In this document: piece after piece, positions 34,596 to 42,581 of the stretch
How the letters are laid out: the number at the start of each line of letters is the position of its first letter
Position numbering within the stretch: the first letter of the stretch is position 1
Assembly (NCBI RefSeq): GCF_900141855.1
Contig: NZ_FQYU01000014.1
Span: 1 to 54,434, forward strand
Source: Pseudozobellia thermophila
GTDB lineage: Bacteria; Bacteroidota; Bacteroidia; Flavobacteriales; Flavobacteriaceae
Reading direction: 5' to 3'
Length of the DNA: 54,434 bases
The notes under the pieces: generated by a model
Told to the model about the DNA's origin: nothing
Database searches by the model: none
Seen by the model: the letters and a program-made list of their open reading frames with translations, nothing else
Made by a program: the position numbers and the translations under genes

Positions 34596-36575
34596 TTATG
34601 GGGTCGAGGGACTTTTTCCTTGAAAATGGATATGGAACCACTCAATCATCCGTTCGTACACATTTTGTCTGTTTTTGGGCCTTAAATCGGGCCTCCACCC
34701 GTGCCCTTCCCCGCAATACATGATCAGGGAGGTAGCTACGCCCATCTTTTTTAGGGCCATGTACATCTCTTCCGACTGCGATAGCGGAACTTCATTGTCC
34801 GTTTCGCCATGTAGGAAGAGGGTAGGGGTTTGCACGGCCGATGCATTTCTTAGGGGTGAACATTTCCATAGGGCATCATAATTTAAGGGAGCGTATTCCC
34901 CAAACTCCGATTCTAGCAGGGAATGGATCACCGATGTGCCGGAAAAACTGATAAGGTTGCTTATCCCCCCATCCGAAACGGCGGCCTTGAACACCTTGGT
35001 CTTGGTAATGATCCAATTGGTCAGGTATCCGCCATAGCTCTGTCCCGTTACCCCCAATTTTTCCCGATCGATCCACTTGTTGTTTTTCAACGCCAGGTTC
35101 AGTCCGGCCATAAGGTCTTCGTAATCGCCCCCTCCCCAGTCGTTGAGGTTTCCGTTTTTAAATTCCTGTCCGTAACCGTCGCTGCCCCGGGGGTTGATCT
35201 GTAGCACTCCGAAGCCGGCAGCGGCAAGAACCTGTAGCTTTTCGTCAAATTCATACCCGAACATATTGTGGGGCCCGCCGTGTATGACCAAGATCAGGGG
35301 GTAGGTGGTGTTCGACTTAAAATGTACGGGCTTGGTAAGCCAGGCCTGTATTTTGGTGCCGTCGAAGCTGTTGAACCAAAAGGTTTTACTGCTTTGCAAA
35401 AGGCGTTTTTCGGCCAAGAATCGGTTGAAACGGGTCAATTGTTCCGATTCGCCCGTCGTGGCCTGGTACAGGTACAGCTCCGTAGGGTTGTTTTGGGAGG
35501 ATTTGACATAGATGATGTCGTCGCCTTGGGCCATGGTGGAAAAACCGTCGATTTTGCTTTCGGTCGCAGGTATGATCGGGGTCTTGCCTTTGTTTGAAAT
35601 GGAAACGCGGTACAGTTTGGAAGTACCTTCGTCCTCAATGGTGAAGTAGAGGGAGCCGCTATTGGGGTGCCATCTGAAATTAAGGATGTTTCTGTCCATC
35701 TCCCCGGTCAGGCACAGCAGTTGGCCCCCATGGGCCGGAAGTAGGTAAAGCTGGGTGTTTTCGGCCATGCTGTCGTTGTTGTTCTTGGCGCCCACGGTGG
35801 CCAAAAAGGCAATGTGCCTGCCATCGGGCGACCATTGGGGCGTAAAGACCGATTCGTTGTTTTGGGTAAGCTGGCGGGTGCTTTTGGTCTTGATGTCCAC
35901 CGTCCATAATGCATGGTGCTGGTTGTTGTCGGGGTCGCTGGTCCTGTTGCTTATAAAGGCGATCTTCTGTCCGTCGGGCGACCAGGTAATGGAGTGTTCG
36001 TTAAAAGGGGAGGGGGTAAGGCATTCCGGCGTACCTCCCGTACGGGGCACGATATAAATATGGCTTAGGCGGTTGTCGTTGTAATAGGGGCGGTTGCTGC
36101 CGCCCTTGGTCTTGTACAATATCCTGTTGACTTCCCTAAAGGCCTTGGGGCTGTCGGTTTCGCCAGGGGCGCTTTCGCTGCTTACAAATGCAATATGCCT
36201 CCCGTCGGGCGACCACGAAAGGCCCTTGTCTACCCAATGGTTGATAAAATGGGCCGAATGTTCAATTTTGCAAAGCGTCCTAATGTTCTCCATTTCCATG
36301 TCGTAAACGGCCAACATACCGTCGGTGTTCTCAAAGGCCACTTCCCTGCCGTCGGGCGACCAGTCGTGGGAACCGCCTTCGGCGATGGACTTGATGCTTT
36401 TCGAGTCGAGGTTGAAGAGGGTGATCGTATCGCGATTGGTATTTGCGGCGCCATCCCTTTGAAATACCCCGAACACTACGTTTTTGCCATCGGGGGCAAC
36501 TTTGGGGTCGTACACTGACCGGGTTTTGCACAGGTCGTCCAAGGTAAATCTTGATTTTGTGGTAGCGGGTTTCAT
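34596..36575 (-). CDS. S9 family prolyl-oligopeptidase-like peptidase
   Basis: The 659-residue protein has no signal peptide. Residues about 1-390 are a TolB/PD40-type beta-propeller with repeated WSPDGR/K-x-IAF blades (HDWSPDGREVAF, LSWSPDGRHIAF, ITWSPDGQKIAF, PQWSPDGRHIAF). The C-terminal alpha/beta-hydrolase domain has ILVIHGGPHNMFGYEFDE and the nucleophile motif GVTGQSYGGY (Ser near 512). The catalytic Asp is in LHGETDNEVP (near 593) and the His in CGEGHGWRPD (near 625). This is the acylaminoacyl-peptidase/dipeptidyl-peptidase layout; such enzymes trim short or acylated peptides. In a glycan locus, it could process glycopeptide fragments, but this is conjecture. The EamA transporter follows in the same unit. 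Confidence 0.9.
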   Translation of the reverse strand: MKPATTKSRFTLDDLCKTRSVYDPKVAPDGKNVVFGVFQRDGAANTNRDTITLFNLDSKSIKSIAEGGSHDWSPDGREVAFENTDGMLAVYDMEMENIRTLCKIEHSAHFINHWVDKGLSWSPDGRHIAFVSSESAPGETDSPKAFREVNRILYKTKGGSNRPYYNDNRLSHIYIVPRTGGTPECLTPSPFNEHSITWSPDGQKIAFISNRTSDPDNNQHHALWTVDIKTKSTRQLTQNNESVFTPQWSPDGRHIAFLATVGAKNNNDSMAENTQLYLLPAHGGQLLCLTGEMDRNILNFRWHPNSGSLYFTIEDEGTSKLYRVSISNKGKTPIIPATESKIDGFSTMAQGDDIIYVKSSQNNPTELYLYQATTGESEQLTRFNRFLAEKRLLQSSKTFWFNSFDGTKIQAWLTKPVHFKSNTTYPLILVIHGGPHNMFGYEFDEKLQVLAAAGFGVLQINPRGSDGYGQEFKNGNLNDWGGGDYEDLMAGLNLALKNNKWIDREKLGVTGQSYGGYLTNWIITKTKVFKAAVSDGGISNLISFSGTSVIHSLLESEFGEYAPLNYDALWKCSPLRNASAVQTPTLFLHGETDNEVPLSQSEEMYMALKKMGVATSLIMYCGEGHGWRPDLRPKNRQNVYERMIEWFHIHFQGKSPSTP

Positions 36576-37026
36576 AGGAGTGGACTTTTAGGTGGTCGGC
36601 CTAAACGGGGTATGGCGGTATTTAAATTAAACGATCCGATCAAATGTACACGTTTACTGTTCTTAAAATTTTTCGCTGATTACGCGGTTCGGTCGCCTTG
36701 GATAGGCGGCTATAAACATTTCGTTTTGTAATATATGAAAAAGATACGAAGAAAAATAAATTTCATATCATTATTAAATGTAAATATCTGAATTCCTATA
36801 TATAGGTTGCCAATAATATGAAATAGGCAAGGGTGGGGTGGTTTTTTTAGTGTTTGGGCCTTGCTCTGGTAATGTGAAGTCACCGACTATGACTTAAATT
36901 GAAAATGGCCTTGTTTGGGGCGGATCGAGCGGTTAATGGAGATTATGGAAATGCAAATGGATGGAGTTGTTTTTTGGGGAGGTATGGTAATTGAAAAACA
37001 TTCAAGATCCATCGATTAAATCTACT
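36576..37026. other. intergenic region upstream of S9 peptidase
   Basis: No gene is supported in this 451-base stretch. TACATTTG on the minus strand (36,641-36,648) fits the -7 element TAnnTTTG for the S9-EamA unit. TTTCATATCATTATTAAATG (36,761-36,780) is a degraded version of the AgaR-like box. The right half is AT-rich and featureless and marks the drop in GC content that continues to about 53 kb. Confidence 0.4.
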
Positions 37027-37779
37027 TTACTTTATAAATGAATCGTTATCATTCTTATGTAGGGATACATATTTTTGGATGATATAAGGAGTAATGTGCT
37101 TTAATGTTTTACCATTTATTGGATGTAATCCTGGGGATTTATAAAACTCGATTTCACTATCACTCTTTTTATGGTACCAAACCAAAGGTTCTTTTTTATG
37201 GTTAAAGAAGGTATAGGCGGCATCTACCTTAACCTTTTTCATGTTTTTGAATAAATAATCATTAAACGGGATTACTTTGGTGCCCCATGTAGAATAGGGG
37301 CCCTCATCACAAGAATATTTGACGTATAAGGAATCGGCCCAGGTCATACACGCAGTGGTTATTCTCCCATCCGTCATTTTCTTGTGCTTAGATCCAGAAA
37401 CAAAGAATACAATAAGTAGAATGCCAATTACCCCCATGGCATAAAATAAAATCCTTTTTCTTTTTAGGGGGCTGTTGTTTTCTACTGTTCTTTTTACAGG
37501 TTTTGACGAGTGGGATTGTTGTCGAGATTTTTTTATATAATCTGTATAACCTTCAAACCCCAAAAACTGACAAAGTATGTCTACGCTTGCGGATTGGGGA
37601 ATACCACATTTATTGGATTTGGCAACATACTTATCATAGGCTCTTTCAAGGGTTTTGGTACTTAAACCGGTGTGGTCGCTTATATATTGAGACAAGCCAT
37701 GCTTTGAATGGGAAATGTGTTCGGCTTTTGCTTTTTCGAAAGCCTTTATAACGATCTCACTGATTATATTCTCATTCAT
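37027..37779 (-). CDS. single-TM protein with N-terminal helical domain, unknown
   Basis: The ATG at 37,779 (MNENIISEIVIKAFEKAKAE) is chosen over one five codons upstream; the choice is not certain. Residues 1-95 look like a helical DNA- or protein-binding module with GLSQYISDHTGLSTKTLERA, which may be HTH-like. A lysine-rich linker leads to one membrane segment at about 115-133 (RILFYAMGVIGILLIVFFVS). The outer 120 residues carry two Cys (TTACMTW, KYSCDEG) and no recognised domain. Similar HTH-like-plus-TM proteins occur in Flavobacteria without known function. It could be a membrane-bound regulator or anti-sigma-like sensor. It stands alone, with long gaps on both sides. Confidence 0.6.
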   Translation of the reverse strand: MNENIISEIVIKAFEKAKAEHISHSKHGLSQYISDHTGLSTKTLERAYDKYVAKSNKCGIPQSASVDILCQFLGFEGYTDYIKKSRQQSHSSKPVKRTVENNSPLKRKRILFYAMGVIGILLIVFFVSGSKHKKMTDGRITTACMTWADSLYVKYSCDEGPYSTWGTKVIPFNDYLFKNMKKVKVDAAYTFFNHKKEPLVWYHKKSDSEIEFYKSPGLHPINGKTLKHITPYIIQKYVSLHKNDNDSFIK

Positions 37780-37794
37780 GAGTCTAAAATACAA

Positions 37795-38162
37795 AAAATG
37801 GTCACTGAATATTTAATCCTAAACGTCTCTTTAAGAGCCTTTTCCATCCATGTCCGATAAATGACCAATCAATGTCCAATATCTGTCTACAACAGGCTTG
37901 AATCCTTTGTTTTCCTTTGTTCCCGGAATGATTCCAGCTATGCTTTGCAAACATAGTTTTTCTAGAAAAATCATTCGTAAAGGAAATCCGCGATACAGTC
38001 GGCAAAAGAGCTGATTGAGAAGTAAGCTTAATGCTGCTGTATTCGGATTTACCCACTTCTCACCTTGGGGAGACGTCCCTTCATTTTTCAATGTGATGGA
38101 ATCATCGCAGGTAACTGAGTATTCACTCGGGCAGCTATCGGCTTGCCCAAAATCAAAGTAAA
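37795..38162. other. intergenic region, nothing recognised
   Basis: This stretch of about 370 bases between two divergent genes shows no supportable coding region. Minus-strand open frames inside it lack any recognisable feature. It should contain the promoters of the one-TM protein (left) and of the small lipoprotein (right). Confidence 0.4.
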
Positions 38163-38318
38163 ATGAAGAGAGTATTTTTAGCCCTTGCGGCCATAATCAT
38201 AAACACGTTTTTGTTTTCATGTACAAATGAAACCGTTTCTGAAATGGATCAACTCTATGGTAGTTATGACACCGAAGGAGACGACGCCGATCCACCGCCA
38301 CCGCCACCGGAAGGATGA
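38163..38318 (+). CDS. 51-residue lipoprotein with polyproline tail
   Basis: This short gene encodes a typical lipoprotein leader, KRVFLALAAIIINTFLFSC, with a lipobox Cys at residue 20. The mature part has only 32 residues. It is acidic (YDTEGDDAD) and ends in six prolines plus EG. A near-perfect terminator (9-bp stem plus T-run) begins 11 bases after the stop, which supports real expression. Size, acidity and polyproline end are unlike an enzyme. Similar tiny lipoproteins with acidic-Pro tails are scattered in Flavobacteria without known function. A peptide signal, a partner-binding tail or a membrane-anchored toxin/antitoxin component are all open. Confidence 0.65.
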   Translation: MKRVFLALAAIIINTFLFSCTNETVSEMDQLYGSYDTEGDDADPPPPPPEG

Positions 38319-38329
38319 TTAATTGTTTG

Positions 38330-38358
38330 GGGCCATACATTTTGTATGGCCCTTTTAT
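38330..38358 (+). terminator. rho-independent terminator of small lipoprotein gene
   Basis: GGGCCATAC (38,330-38,338), loop ATTTT, GTATGGCCC (38,344-38,352) and then TTTTATT form a perfect 9-bp stem with a T-tract on the plus strand. It ends the small lipoprotein transcript and lies at the 3' end of the convergent hydrolase gene. Confidence 0.85.
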
Positions 38359-39170
38359 TGTAGTTGGAATTTCAATAGAACAGGTAGATGGTCGGAAAGT
38401 TGACGCGCCATTGGCAAATTTTCGCAGAACTTTATATAATCTATGGTTCCGCCCTGCAATTTTAAAATGTTTTTGGAATAGAAAATGTTGTCAATGGCAT
38501 AGTTTAAGTACCTACCATTTCCATCGCATTTGTGTTTAAGGGTGGTTTTTTGATTGCTGATGCTTGACTTAAATCCAATGTTTTTAAGTGGTTCAAATAC
38601 GGCTTCCTTTTCATCTACATTAAAGTCCCCCGCCAAAATTAAAGGCTGCTCAGGTTTCTTCTCGGTCAAATATTCTGTTATTGCCATAATCTCGGCTTCG
38701 GGGTTTTTTCCGTGTGGTCTGGAGTGAAAATTAAGAATGGTCAGTTTATGTGCATTTATGTAGAAATCTATAAAAAAAGGCTCCCTATCCACTAAAGAGT
38801 CCAATTCTTTTATCAGTTGGCCGCGGTTCTTGATTTTAATTTTGCTGGTTTTCCATAGAAAGGCATAGCGTTCGGTGGCGTATTTGCTACTGTTTGTAGG
38901 GTTACTGATAACATAATCCCATTTACTGCCCTTTCTATTTAGTAAGTCGCTTAGTTTGGCAACGGCCTGTGCGCCCCCGTAGCCCGCTACCACTTCTTGT
39001 ATGGCCACGATATCGGCTTCACGAATAATTTCTGCAATCTGTTCCAGTTCTTCCGCATTTTTACTTTGACCGAAATCTTGAATGTTCCAAGAGATAAGAG
39101 TTGCTTTTCCTTGACCGAAAAAGCTAAAGTGAACGAGCGTCAACAATAGAACTGTGGTTCTTAGTATCAT
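38355..39170 (-). CDS. secreted endonuclease/exonuclease/phosphatase family protein
   Basis: The 271-residue protein has a signal peptide (TTVLLLTLVHFSFFGQG). The rest is a DNase I-like EEP fold: TLISWNIQDFG near the start, AIQEVVAGYGG with the metal-binding E59, ILNFHSRPHG, the catalytic ILAGDFNVDE, and the C-terminal QLSDHLPVLLKF with the SDH motif. EEP proteins hydrolyse phosphodiesters in DNA, lipids or nucleotides. Secretion suggests an extracellular nuclease or phosphodiesterase for phosphate or nucleotide scavenging. It converges on the small lipoprotein gene and shares the terminator region. Exact substrate unknown. Confidence 0.85.
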   Translation of the reverse strand: MILRTTVLLLTLVHFSFFGQGKATLISWNIQDFGQSKNAEELEQIAEIIREADIVAIQEVVAGYGGAQAVAKLSDLLNRKGSKWDYVISNPTNSSKYATERYAFLWKTSKIKIKNRGQLIKELDSLVDREPFFIDFYINAHKLTILNFHSRPHGKNPEAEIMAITEYLTEKKPEQPLILAGDFNVDEKEAVFEPLKNIGFKSSISNQKTTLKHKCDGNGRYLNYAIDNIFYSKNILKLQGGTIDYIKFCENLPMARQLSDHLPVLLKFQLQ

Positions 39171-39255
39171 ACCTGTAGTAAGGTTAGATCCAAAAATAAT
39201 TTAAATAATTAAAGCCAATTACGGAAATCTGTAAGGTGTTGGTTTTTAATAGGGT

Positions 39256-39263
39256 TAAGTTTG
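39256..39263 (+). promoter_or_regulatory. candidate -7 element before small-gene cluster
   Basis: TAAGTTTG fits TAnnTTTG and lies 23 bases upstream of the ATG at 39,287. No convincing -33 element at the usual distance was found, so this is weak. Confidence 0.3.
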
Positions 39264-39286
39264 GGTATTGTAAATAAAAAACTGAT

Positions 39287-39436
39287 ATGGCTGTAAAACA
39301 TACACCTACAAATGAAGTTCATAAGGGAACAAAGGGAGGAATCACTGGTTGTGGATTTAATACAAGTGAAAATCCAGATCATTGGGTAACTACATCGGAA
39401 CAAATTACTTGCGATAAAAATGGGTGCAAAAATTAA
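39287..39436 (+). CDS. 49-residue Cys-containing small protein, unknown
   Basis: The frame encodes a short polar protein with a glycine-rich middle (KGTKGGITGCGFNTSENPDH) and three Cys (GCGF, ITCDKNGC near the end). No signal or membrane segment is present. The composition, with a C-terminal CDKNGCKN, recalls small flavobacterial proteins usually annotated as hypothetical. It starts 23 bases after a -7-like element and precedes the DUF4177-like gene, so it may open the small-gene cluster. Metal binding through the Cys residues is possible but not shown. The gene call rests on position, intact frame and motif style rather than on a named family. Confidence 0.5.
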   Translation: MAVKHTPTNEVHKGTKGGITGCGFNTSENPDHWVTTSEQITCDKNGCKN

Positions 39437-39557
39437 AATTGCCCATAAACGAGAGTTTAGCAAAGATAAAATTATCCGATGGAGGGGAGAAGAATGGCTA
39501 CCTATTCGGTCACTTAATCGGATTGTATTTAGAATACTTAAAAAGGAAGAGTTGCCT

Positions 39558-39800
39558 ATGAGAGCTATGGAGTATAAGGTTATACCTTTTATCGCTGCAA
39601 TTGATGCCAACAAAGGGACATCTAAACATGTTGCCGACCAACTTGAGGAAATAATTGAACATCATTCTAACCAAGGGTGGAATTATGTAAGACTTGAGAG
39701 CGTGTCTACACAAGTGTTGCCGCAGAGTGGCTGTTTTGGATTGAGGTCTAGTCCAGGTTATACAACAACAAGGCAAATGATTGTATTTAAGAAAGGTTAA
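39558..39800 (+). CDS. DUF4177-like small protein
   Basis: About 80 residues: MEYKVIPFIAAID, then DQLEEIIEHHSNQGWNYVRL, and a C-terminal SGCFGLRSSPGYTTTRQMIV. This layout (short beta-strand, helix, GW-x-(Y/L) strand) is that of DUF4177 proteins. The start at 39,558 is preferred because AAGGAAG lies about 9 bases upstream; ATG 39,567 is also possible. The frame stays open back to 39,420, but that part has no family-like sequence. Its stop codon touches the ATG of the YidD-like gene, so they are cotranscribed. Function unknown. Confidence 0.62.
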   Translation: MRAMEYKVIPFIAAIDANKGTSKHVADQLEEIIEHHSNQGWNYVRLESVSTQVLPQSGCFGLRSSPGYTTTRQMIVFKKG

Positions 39801-40082
39801 ATGCGGCTTTTTCTACTGTTTTCTATAATAATGTATTGGATAACGATTCCAAAGTCAAAAAGAAGAAACTGTATTTTTCATGAATCTTGCTCACATTATG
39901 TATATAGAATTACCAGGGACAATGGTTTTTATGAAGGGTTGAAAGCACTTCTTTATCGATATAGGAATTGTAGGCCTGAAGCCGAAGTCTTTATCCATCC
40001 AATTACTGGGAAATATCAATTGATTCTGCCAGATAAGACTATCCTTGGACAGGATGAAATTGCAGACCGATTAACGTCTTGA
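39801..40082 (+). CDS. YidD-like membrane protein insertion factor (orphan copy)
   Basis: The 93-residue protein carries the YidD signature: RRNCIFHESCSHYVYR (C-x-F-xx-SCS-x-Y), then NGFYEGLKALLYRYRNCRP (G-x-x-x-G ... R-x-x-x-C-x-P). The N-terminal 18 residues are hydrophobic. YidD assists insertion of inner-membrane proteins with YidC and is normally encoded next to rnpA and yidC; here it stands in a cluster of small unknown genes. Compared with canonical YidD, His-Glu replaces the usual Pro in the FxPSCS motif. The start ATG follows directly on the DUF4177-like stop. It may be a diverged paralogue with a special client among the membrane proteins downstream. Confidence 0.78.
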   Translation: MRLFLLFSIIMYWITIPKSKRRNCIFHESCSHYVYRITRDNGFYEGLKALLYRYRNCRPEAEVFIHPITGKYQLILPDKTILGQDEIADRLTS

Positions 40083-40144
40083 TTAATTGTGTGGAGATGA
40101 AGAAACCATTGAAAAGTTTGGCAGCCTTGTTTAAGGGAATAGAT

Positions 40145-40378
40145 ATGCATGCCTCTGTTAAGAATACTGTTGTTATTCTAGTAATCTTGGTGTTGCTCTC
40201 GTTTATAGGGCCTGTCGAAAATGAAAGAGGGGTTTACATCTGCAAAGGAAAAGGGAGTAAAAAATACCACTATATAAAATCGTGCAGAGGATTGTCCAAT
40301 TGTTCGACCAAAACTTATGAGGTATCGATTTCCAGTGCAAGACAATTGGGGAGAACTCTTTGTGGCTGGGAAGATTAG
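40145..40378 (+). CDS. small membrane-anchored Cys protein, unknown
   Basis: About 77 residues with one N-terminal membrane segment (NTVVILVILVLLSFIGPVEN). The outer domain reads VYICKGKGSKKYHYIKSCRG, then LSNCSTKTYEVSIS and ARQLGRTLCGWED. The KYH-x4-C-xx-L ... A-xx-x-GR-x-LC pattern resembles small zinc-binding or Ada-like Cys modules found in periplasmic proteins of Flavobacteria. ATG 40,145 is preferred because AAGGGA lies 5 bases upstream and homologue-like proteins begin close to the membrane segment; ATG 40,097 would add 16 residues. Function unknown. Confidence 0.6.
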   Translation: MHASVKNTVVILVILVLLSFIGPVENERGVYICKGKGSKKYHYIKSCRGLSNCSTKTYEVSISSARQLGRTLCGWED

Positions 40379-40500
40379 ATTTAGAATAAAAAAGACGGTA
40401 AATAACTGTTCTTTTTTTTGCTTTACGGATATCTGTAAGGGACAACCATCTAATTGTCATAGGTTTGAACAAGAGATGAACCGACCAAACCCAAAAGCAT

Positions 40501-40881
40501 ATGAGAGCCGTTTTTAAAAAGGATATTTTTAGTTACGTCGCATTGTTGTGCGTGGCGTTCCTGTTGCTTTCGCTGTTGAATTGGCGGAGCGAATACTATA
40601 CACTTTTGAGAACTGTTGTTTTTATAGGGGCGGTACTTGTCGCGCTAAAGGAATCAAAGGTTCTTTTTACCTTTTTTTGCTTTGCTCTCGTGGCTTACCT
40701 CTTTAATCCTTTTATCCCGGTTTACCTATACCGCAAAATAATATGGATTCCCATCGACCTTATCTGTGCCCTCCTTTTTCTGCTTCAGGCCTTTCAAATT
40801 CGAAAGCGGCCTAAACCCTACGTTCCCTATGCCCCTAAAAAAAGGAAAGCAAAGTCCTACGGACGCGATAAAAAATACTAA
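40501..40881 (+). CDS. small integral membrane protein (DUF6804-like)
   Basis: The 126-residue protein has four predicted membrane segments: YVALLCVAFLLLSLLNW, YTLLRTVVFIGAVLVALK, VLFTFFCFALVAYLFNPF and IIWIPIDLICALLFLLQAF. It ends in a basic tail (KRKAKSYGRDKKY). The pattern matches small flavobacterial membrane proteins of the DUF6804 type, function unknown. It precedes the TerB-like gene by 18 bases and may belong to that operon. Confidence 0.6.
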   Translation: MRAVFKKDIFSYVALLCVAFLLLSLLNWRSEYYTLLRTVVFIGAVLVALKESKVLFTFFCFALVAYLFNPFIPVYLYRKIIWIPIDLICALLFLLQAFQIRKRPKPYVPYAPKKRKAKSYGRDKKY

Positions 40882-40899
40882 ACCAATACATTTCAAATT

Positions 40900-41304
40900 A
40901 TGGAAGATACTGCAATATCAGAAGAGATTAAAAGTCATTTTTTGCGCTTGTACCAAATTGCATTGACCGATGATGATTTTAGTCCGCTGGAAATGAAGTT
41001 GTTATATGAATTTGCCAGTGAAAGAAACATCTCGAAAGAACAGTTGGATGAGATTTTGGTAGCACATCCAGGGGCTATAACCATACCCGAAACCGTTGAA
41101 ACACGTATCGAATACCTCTACGACTTGGCCCGTATGATCTGGGCCGATGAAAAGGTAACCGAAGATGAATACAACACCCTAAAAAAATATTGTAGAAAGT
41201 TCGAATTTTTGGAGGAGAATGTAGTCCCCTTGGCGGATTACCTCATTGAAAGTGCCAAAGAAGGCAAAAGTAAGGAAGCCATTCTTCAAGAACTTAATAA
41301 TTAA
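40900..41304 (+). CDS. TerB-like helical protein
   Basis: The 134-residue all-helical protein has the layout of TerB/DjlA-type metal-binding domains: FLRLYQIALTDDDFSPLEMK, EFASERNISKEQLDEIL, EYLYDLARMIWADEKVTEDE and YNTLKKYCRKFEFLEENVV. The acidic DDDFSPLE and ADEKVTEDE stretches match the divalent-metal positions of the fold. No signal peptide. TerB domains occur in tellurite/stress and phage-related membrane complexes together with VWA-type partners, and both a large membrane protein and a VWA-like lipoprotein follow in the same tightly spaced run. The family call is by pattern; the role is unknown. Confidence 0.7.
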   Translation: MEDTAISEEIKSHFLRLYQIALTDDDFSPLEMKLLYEFASERNISKEQLDEILVAHPGAITIPETVETRIEYLYDLARMIWADEKVTEDEYNTLKKYCRKFEFLEENVVPLADYLIESAKEGKSKEAILQELNN

Positions 41305-41314
41305 ATAAGAAACC

Positions 41315-42580
41315 ATGGGACTATTAAAAAGTATCGCTCAATTAAAACCGACCAAAAAACCTGAACCCTTAAAGGCGGTCAAGACCATTGAAGATGAAAA
41401 AGTGACCTATCATAAAGACGGACTTGAATCTTCTAAATCGTGTCAAGGGCAACCTGAGAATTTAAAGATCAACCTAGAGGCCATCTACTATAAGTTTGAG
41501 AATAAATGTAAAGTGGAAGAGCTGGAACAGATCAAACTGAAACAACCCTACATGACGGAACTAAAGGGTAAAAAAACAATTCTATTGAATAAAAAAGAAG
41601 AGCTTGAACGGGAAAAGGAGCGGCTCGAAAAAATTGAAGATCAAATAGGCGGATTAAAAAACGATATCGTAAATGTGAGGAGAAATCCACAAGATTATGG
41701 TATATCCGCTGATCGTAGATCATCTTCAAAGTTTTGGATAGGTTTCGTATTGCTACTGTTTTTAACCCTATACACCTTCATTTTTTATATTTCCACCTCA
41801 TTCTCGGCATTCTTCAGAACTTTTGATCCTTCAACAGAGCTCTTTGGGGGTATGTTTTATCCACAGGCACTTCAAGAGGCCTATGACGCGGGCGTGTTGG
41901 AGTTGGGCTTTATTCTCTTTATTCCTTTCGTGTTTTTTGGCTTGGGCTATCTCATCCACATGTTCTGGCATAAGCCTACGACCCTGAATATTATTAAGGT
42001 GGTTATGCTCTTTATCACCACCTTTATTTTCGATGCCTTATTGGCCTATCTCATTGATGAAAAACTGTACAACCTGAACAAGACGTTCGAAGATCCTGAT
42101 TTTTCAGTCTCCTTGGCTCTTAATAGTCCTAGTTTTTGGGTCATCATCTTTGCGGGTTTCGTATCCTATGTGATTTGGGGCTTGGTCTTTGATTTTGTCA
42201 TGAAAGAGCATGCCGATAGGGATAAAATCCAAAATTTTATCAACTCGCTTGAGCAGGATATCAATAATCTTCTAGGACGTGCCGAAAAGCACAAGGAGGT
42301 TATTGTCGCTATTGAAAAGGTAAAGGACGAGCTTAAGATAAGGTGTACCGAACTAGAGAACATCATTGAAGGTTTTATTCTTCCCATTAGAAACTACAAG
42401 GCCCTTTCCTCGGAATACCTGCAAGGATGGTTGGAAAGTATTACTAGGCACGTAGTTTTGGGTCCTGAAGAGACCAAAGCCTATTTAAGCGAGTGTCGCA
42501 AAGTTTATGACAATCATATAAAGGAACTCGATTTGGATACGGACACCTACCAAAATAAAGTATACACCAAAACCCTTTAA
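41315..42580 (+). CDS. four-TM protein with flanking coiled coils, unknown
   Basis: The 421-residue protein is not recognised. Residues about 60-125 form a charged coiled coil (KKEELEREKERLEKIEDQIG). Four membrane segments follow (FWIGFVLLLFLTLYTFIFY, LGFILFIPFVFFGLGYLIHM, IKVVMLFITTFIFDALLAYL, FWVIIFAGFVSYVIWGLVF). A second coiled coil covers about 300-360 (FINSLEQDINNLLGRAEKHK). Both ends are therefore likely cytosolic. It starts 10 bases after the TerB-like gene and ends one base before the VWA-like lipoprotein gene. A mechanosensing or scaffold role in a membrane complex is possible; nothing in the sequence proves it. Confidence 0.62.
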   Translation: MGLLKSIAQLKPTKKPEPLKAVKTIEDEKVTYHKDGLESSKSCQGQPENLKINLEAIYYKFENKCKVEELEQIKLKQPYMTELKGKKTILLNKKEELEREKERLEKIEDQIGGLKNDIVNVRRNPQDYGISADRRSSSKFWIGFVLLLFLTLYTFIFYISTSFSAFFRTFDPSTELFGGMFYPQALQEAYDAGVLELGFILFIPFVFFGLGYLIHMFWHKPTTLNIIKVVMLFITTFIFDALLAYLIDEKLYNLNKTFEDPDFSVSLALNSPSFWVIIFAGFVSYVIWGLVFDFVMKEHADRDKIQNFINSLEQDINNLLGRAEKHKEVIVAIEKVKDELKIRCTELENIIEGFILPIRNYKALSSEYLQGWLESITRHVVLGPEETKAYLSECRKVYDNHIKELDLDTDTYQNKVYTKTL

Positions 42581-42581
42581 A

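Noticed and set aside
37802-38091. Two overlapping minus-strand frames upstream of the small lipoprotein gene
   Set aside because: They have no signal, domain or ribosome site and lie in a divergent promoter region.
39420-39557. Longer start for the DUF4177-like protein
   Set aside because: The 46 extra residues show no domain, overlap the Cys-containing small gene, and a Shine-Dalgarno-like AAGGAAG fits the start at 39,558.
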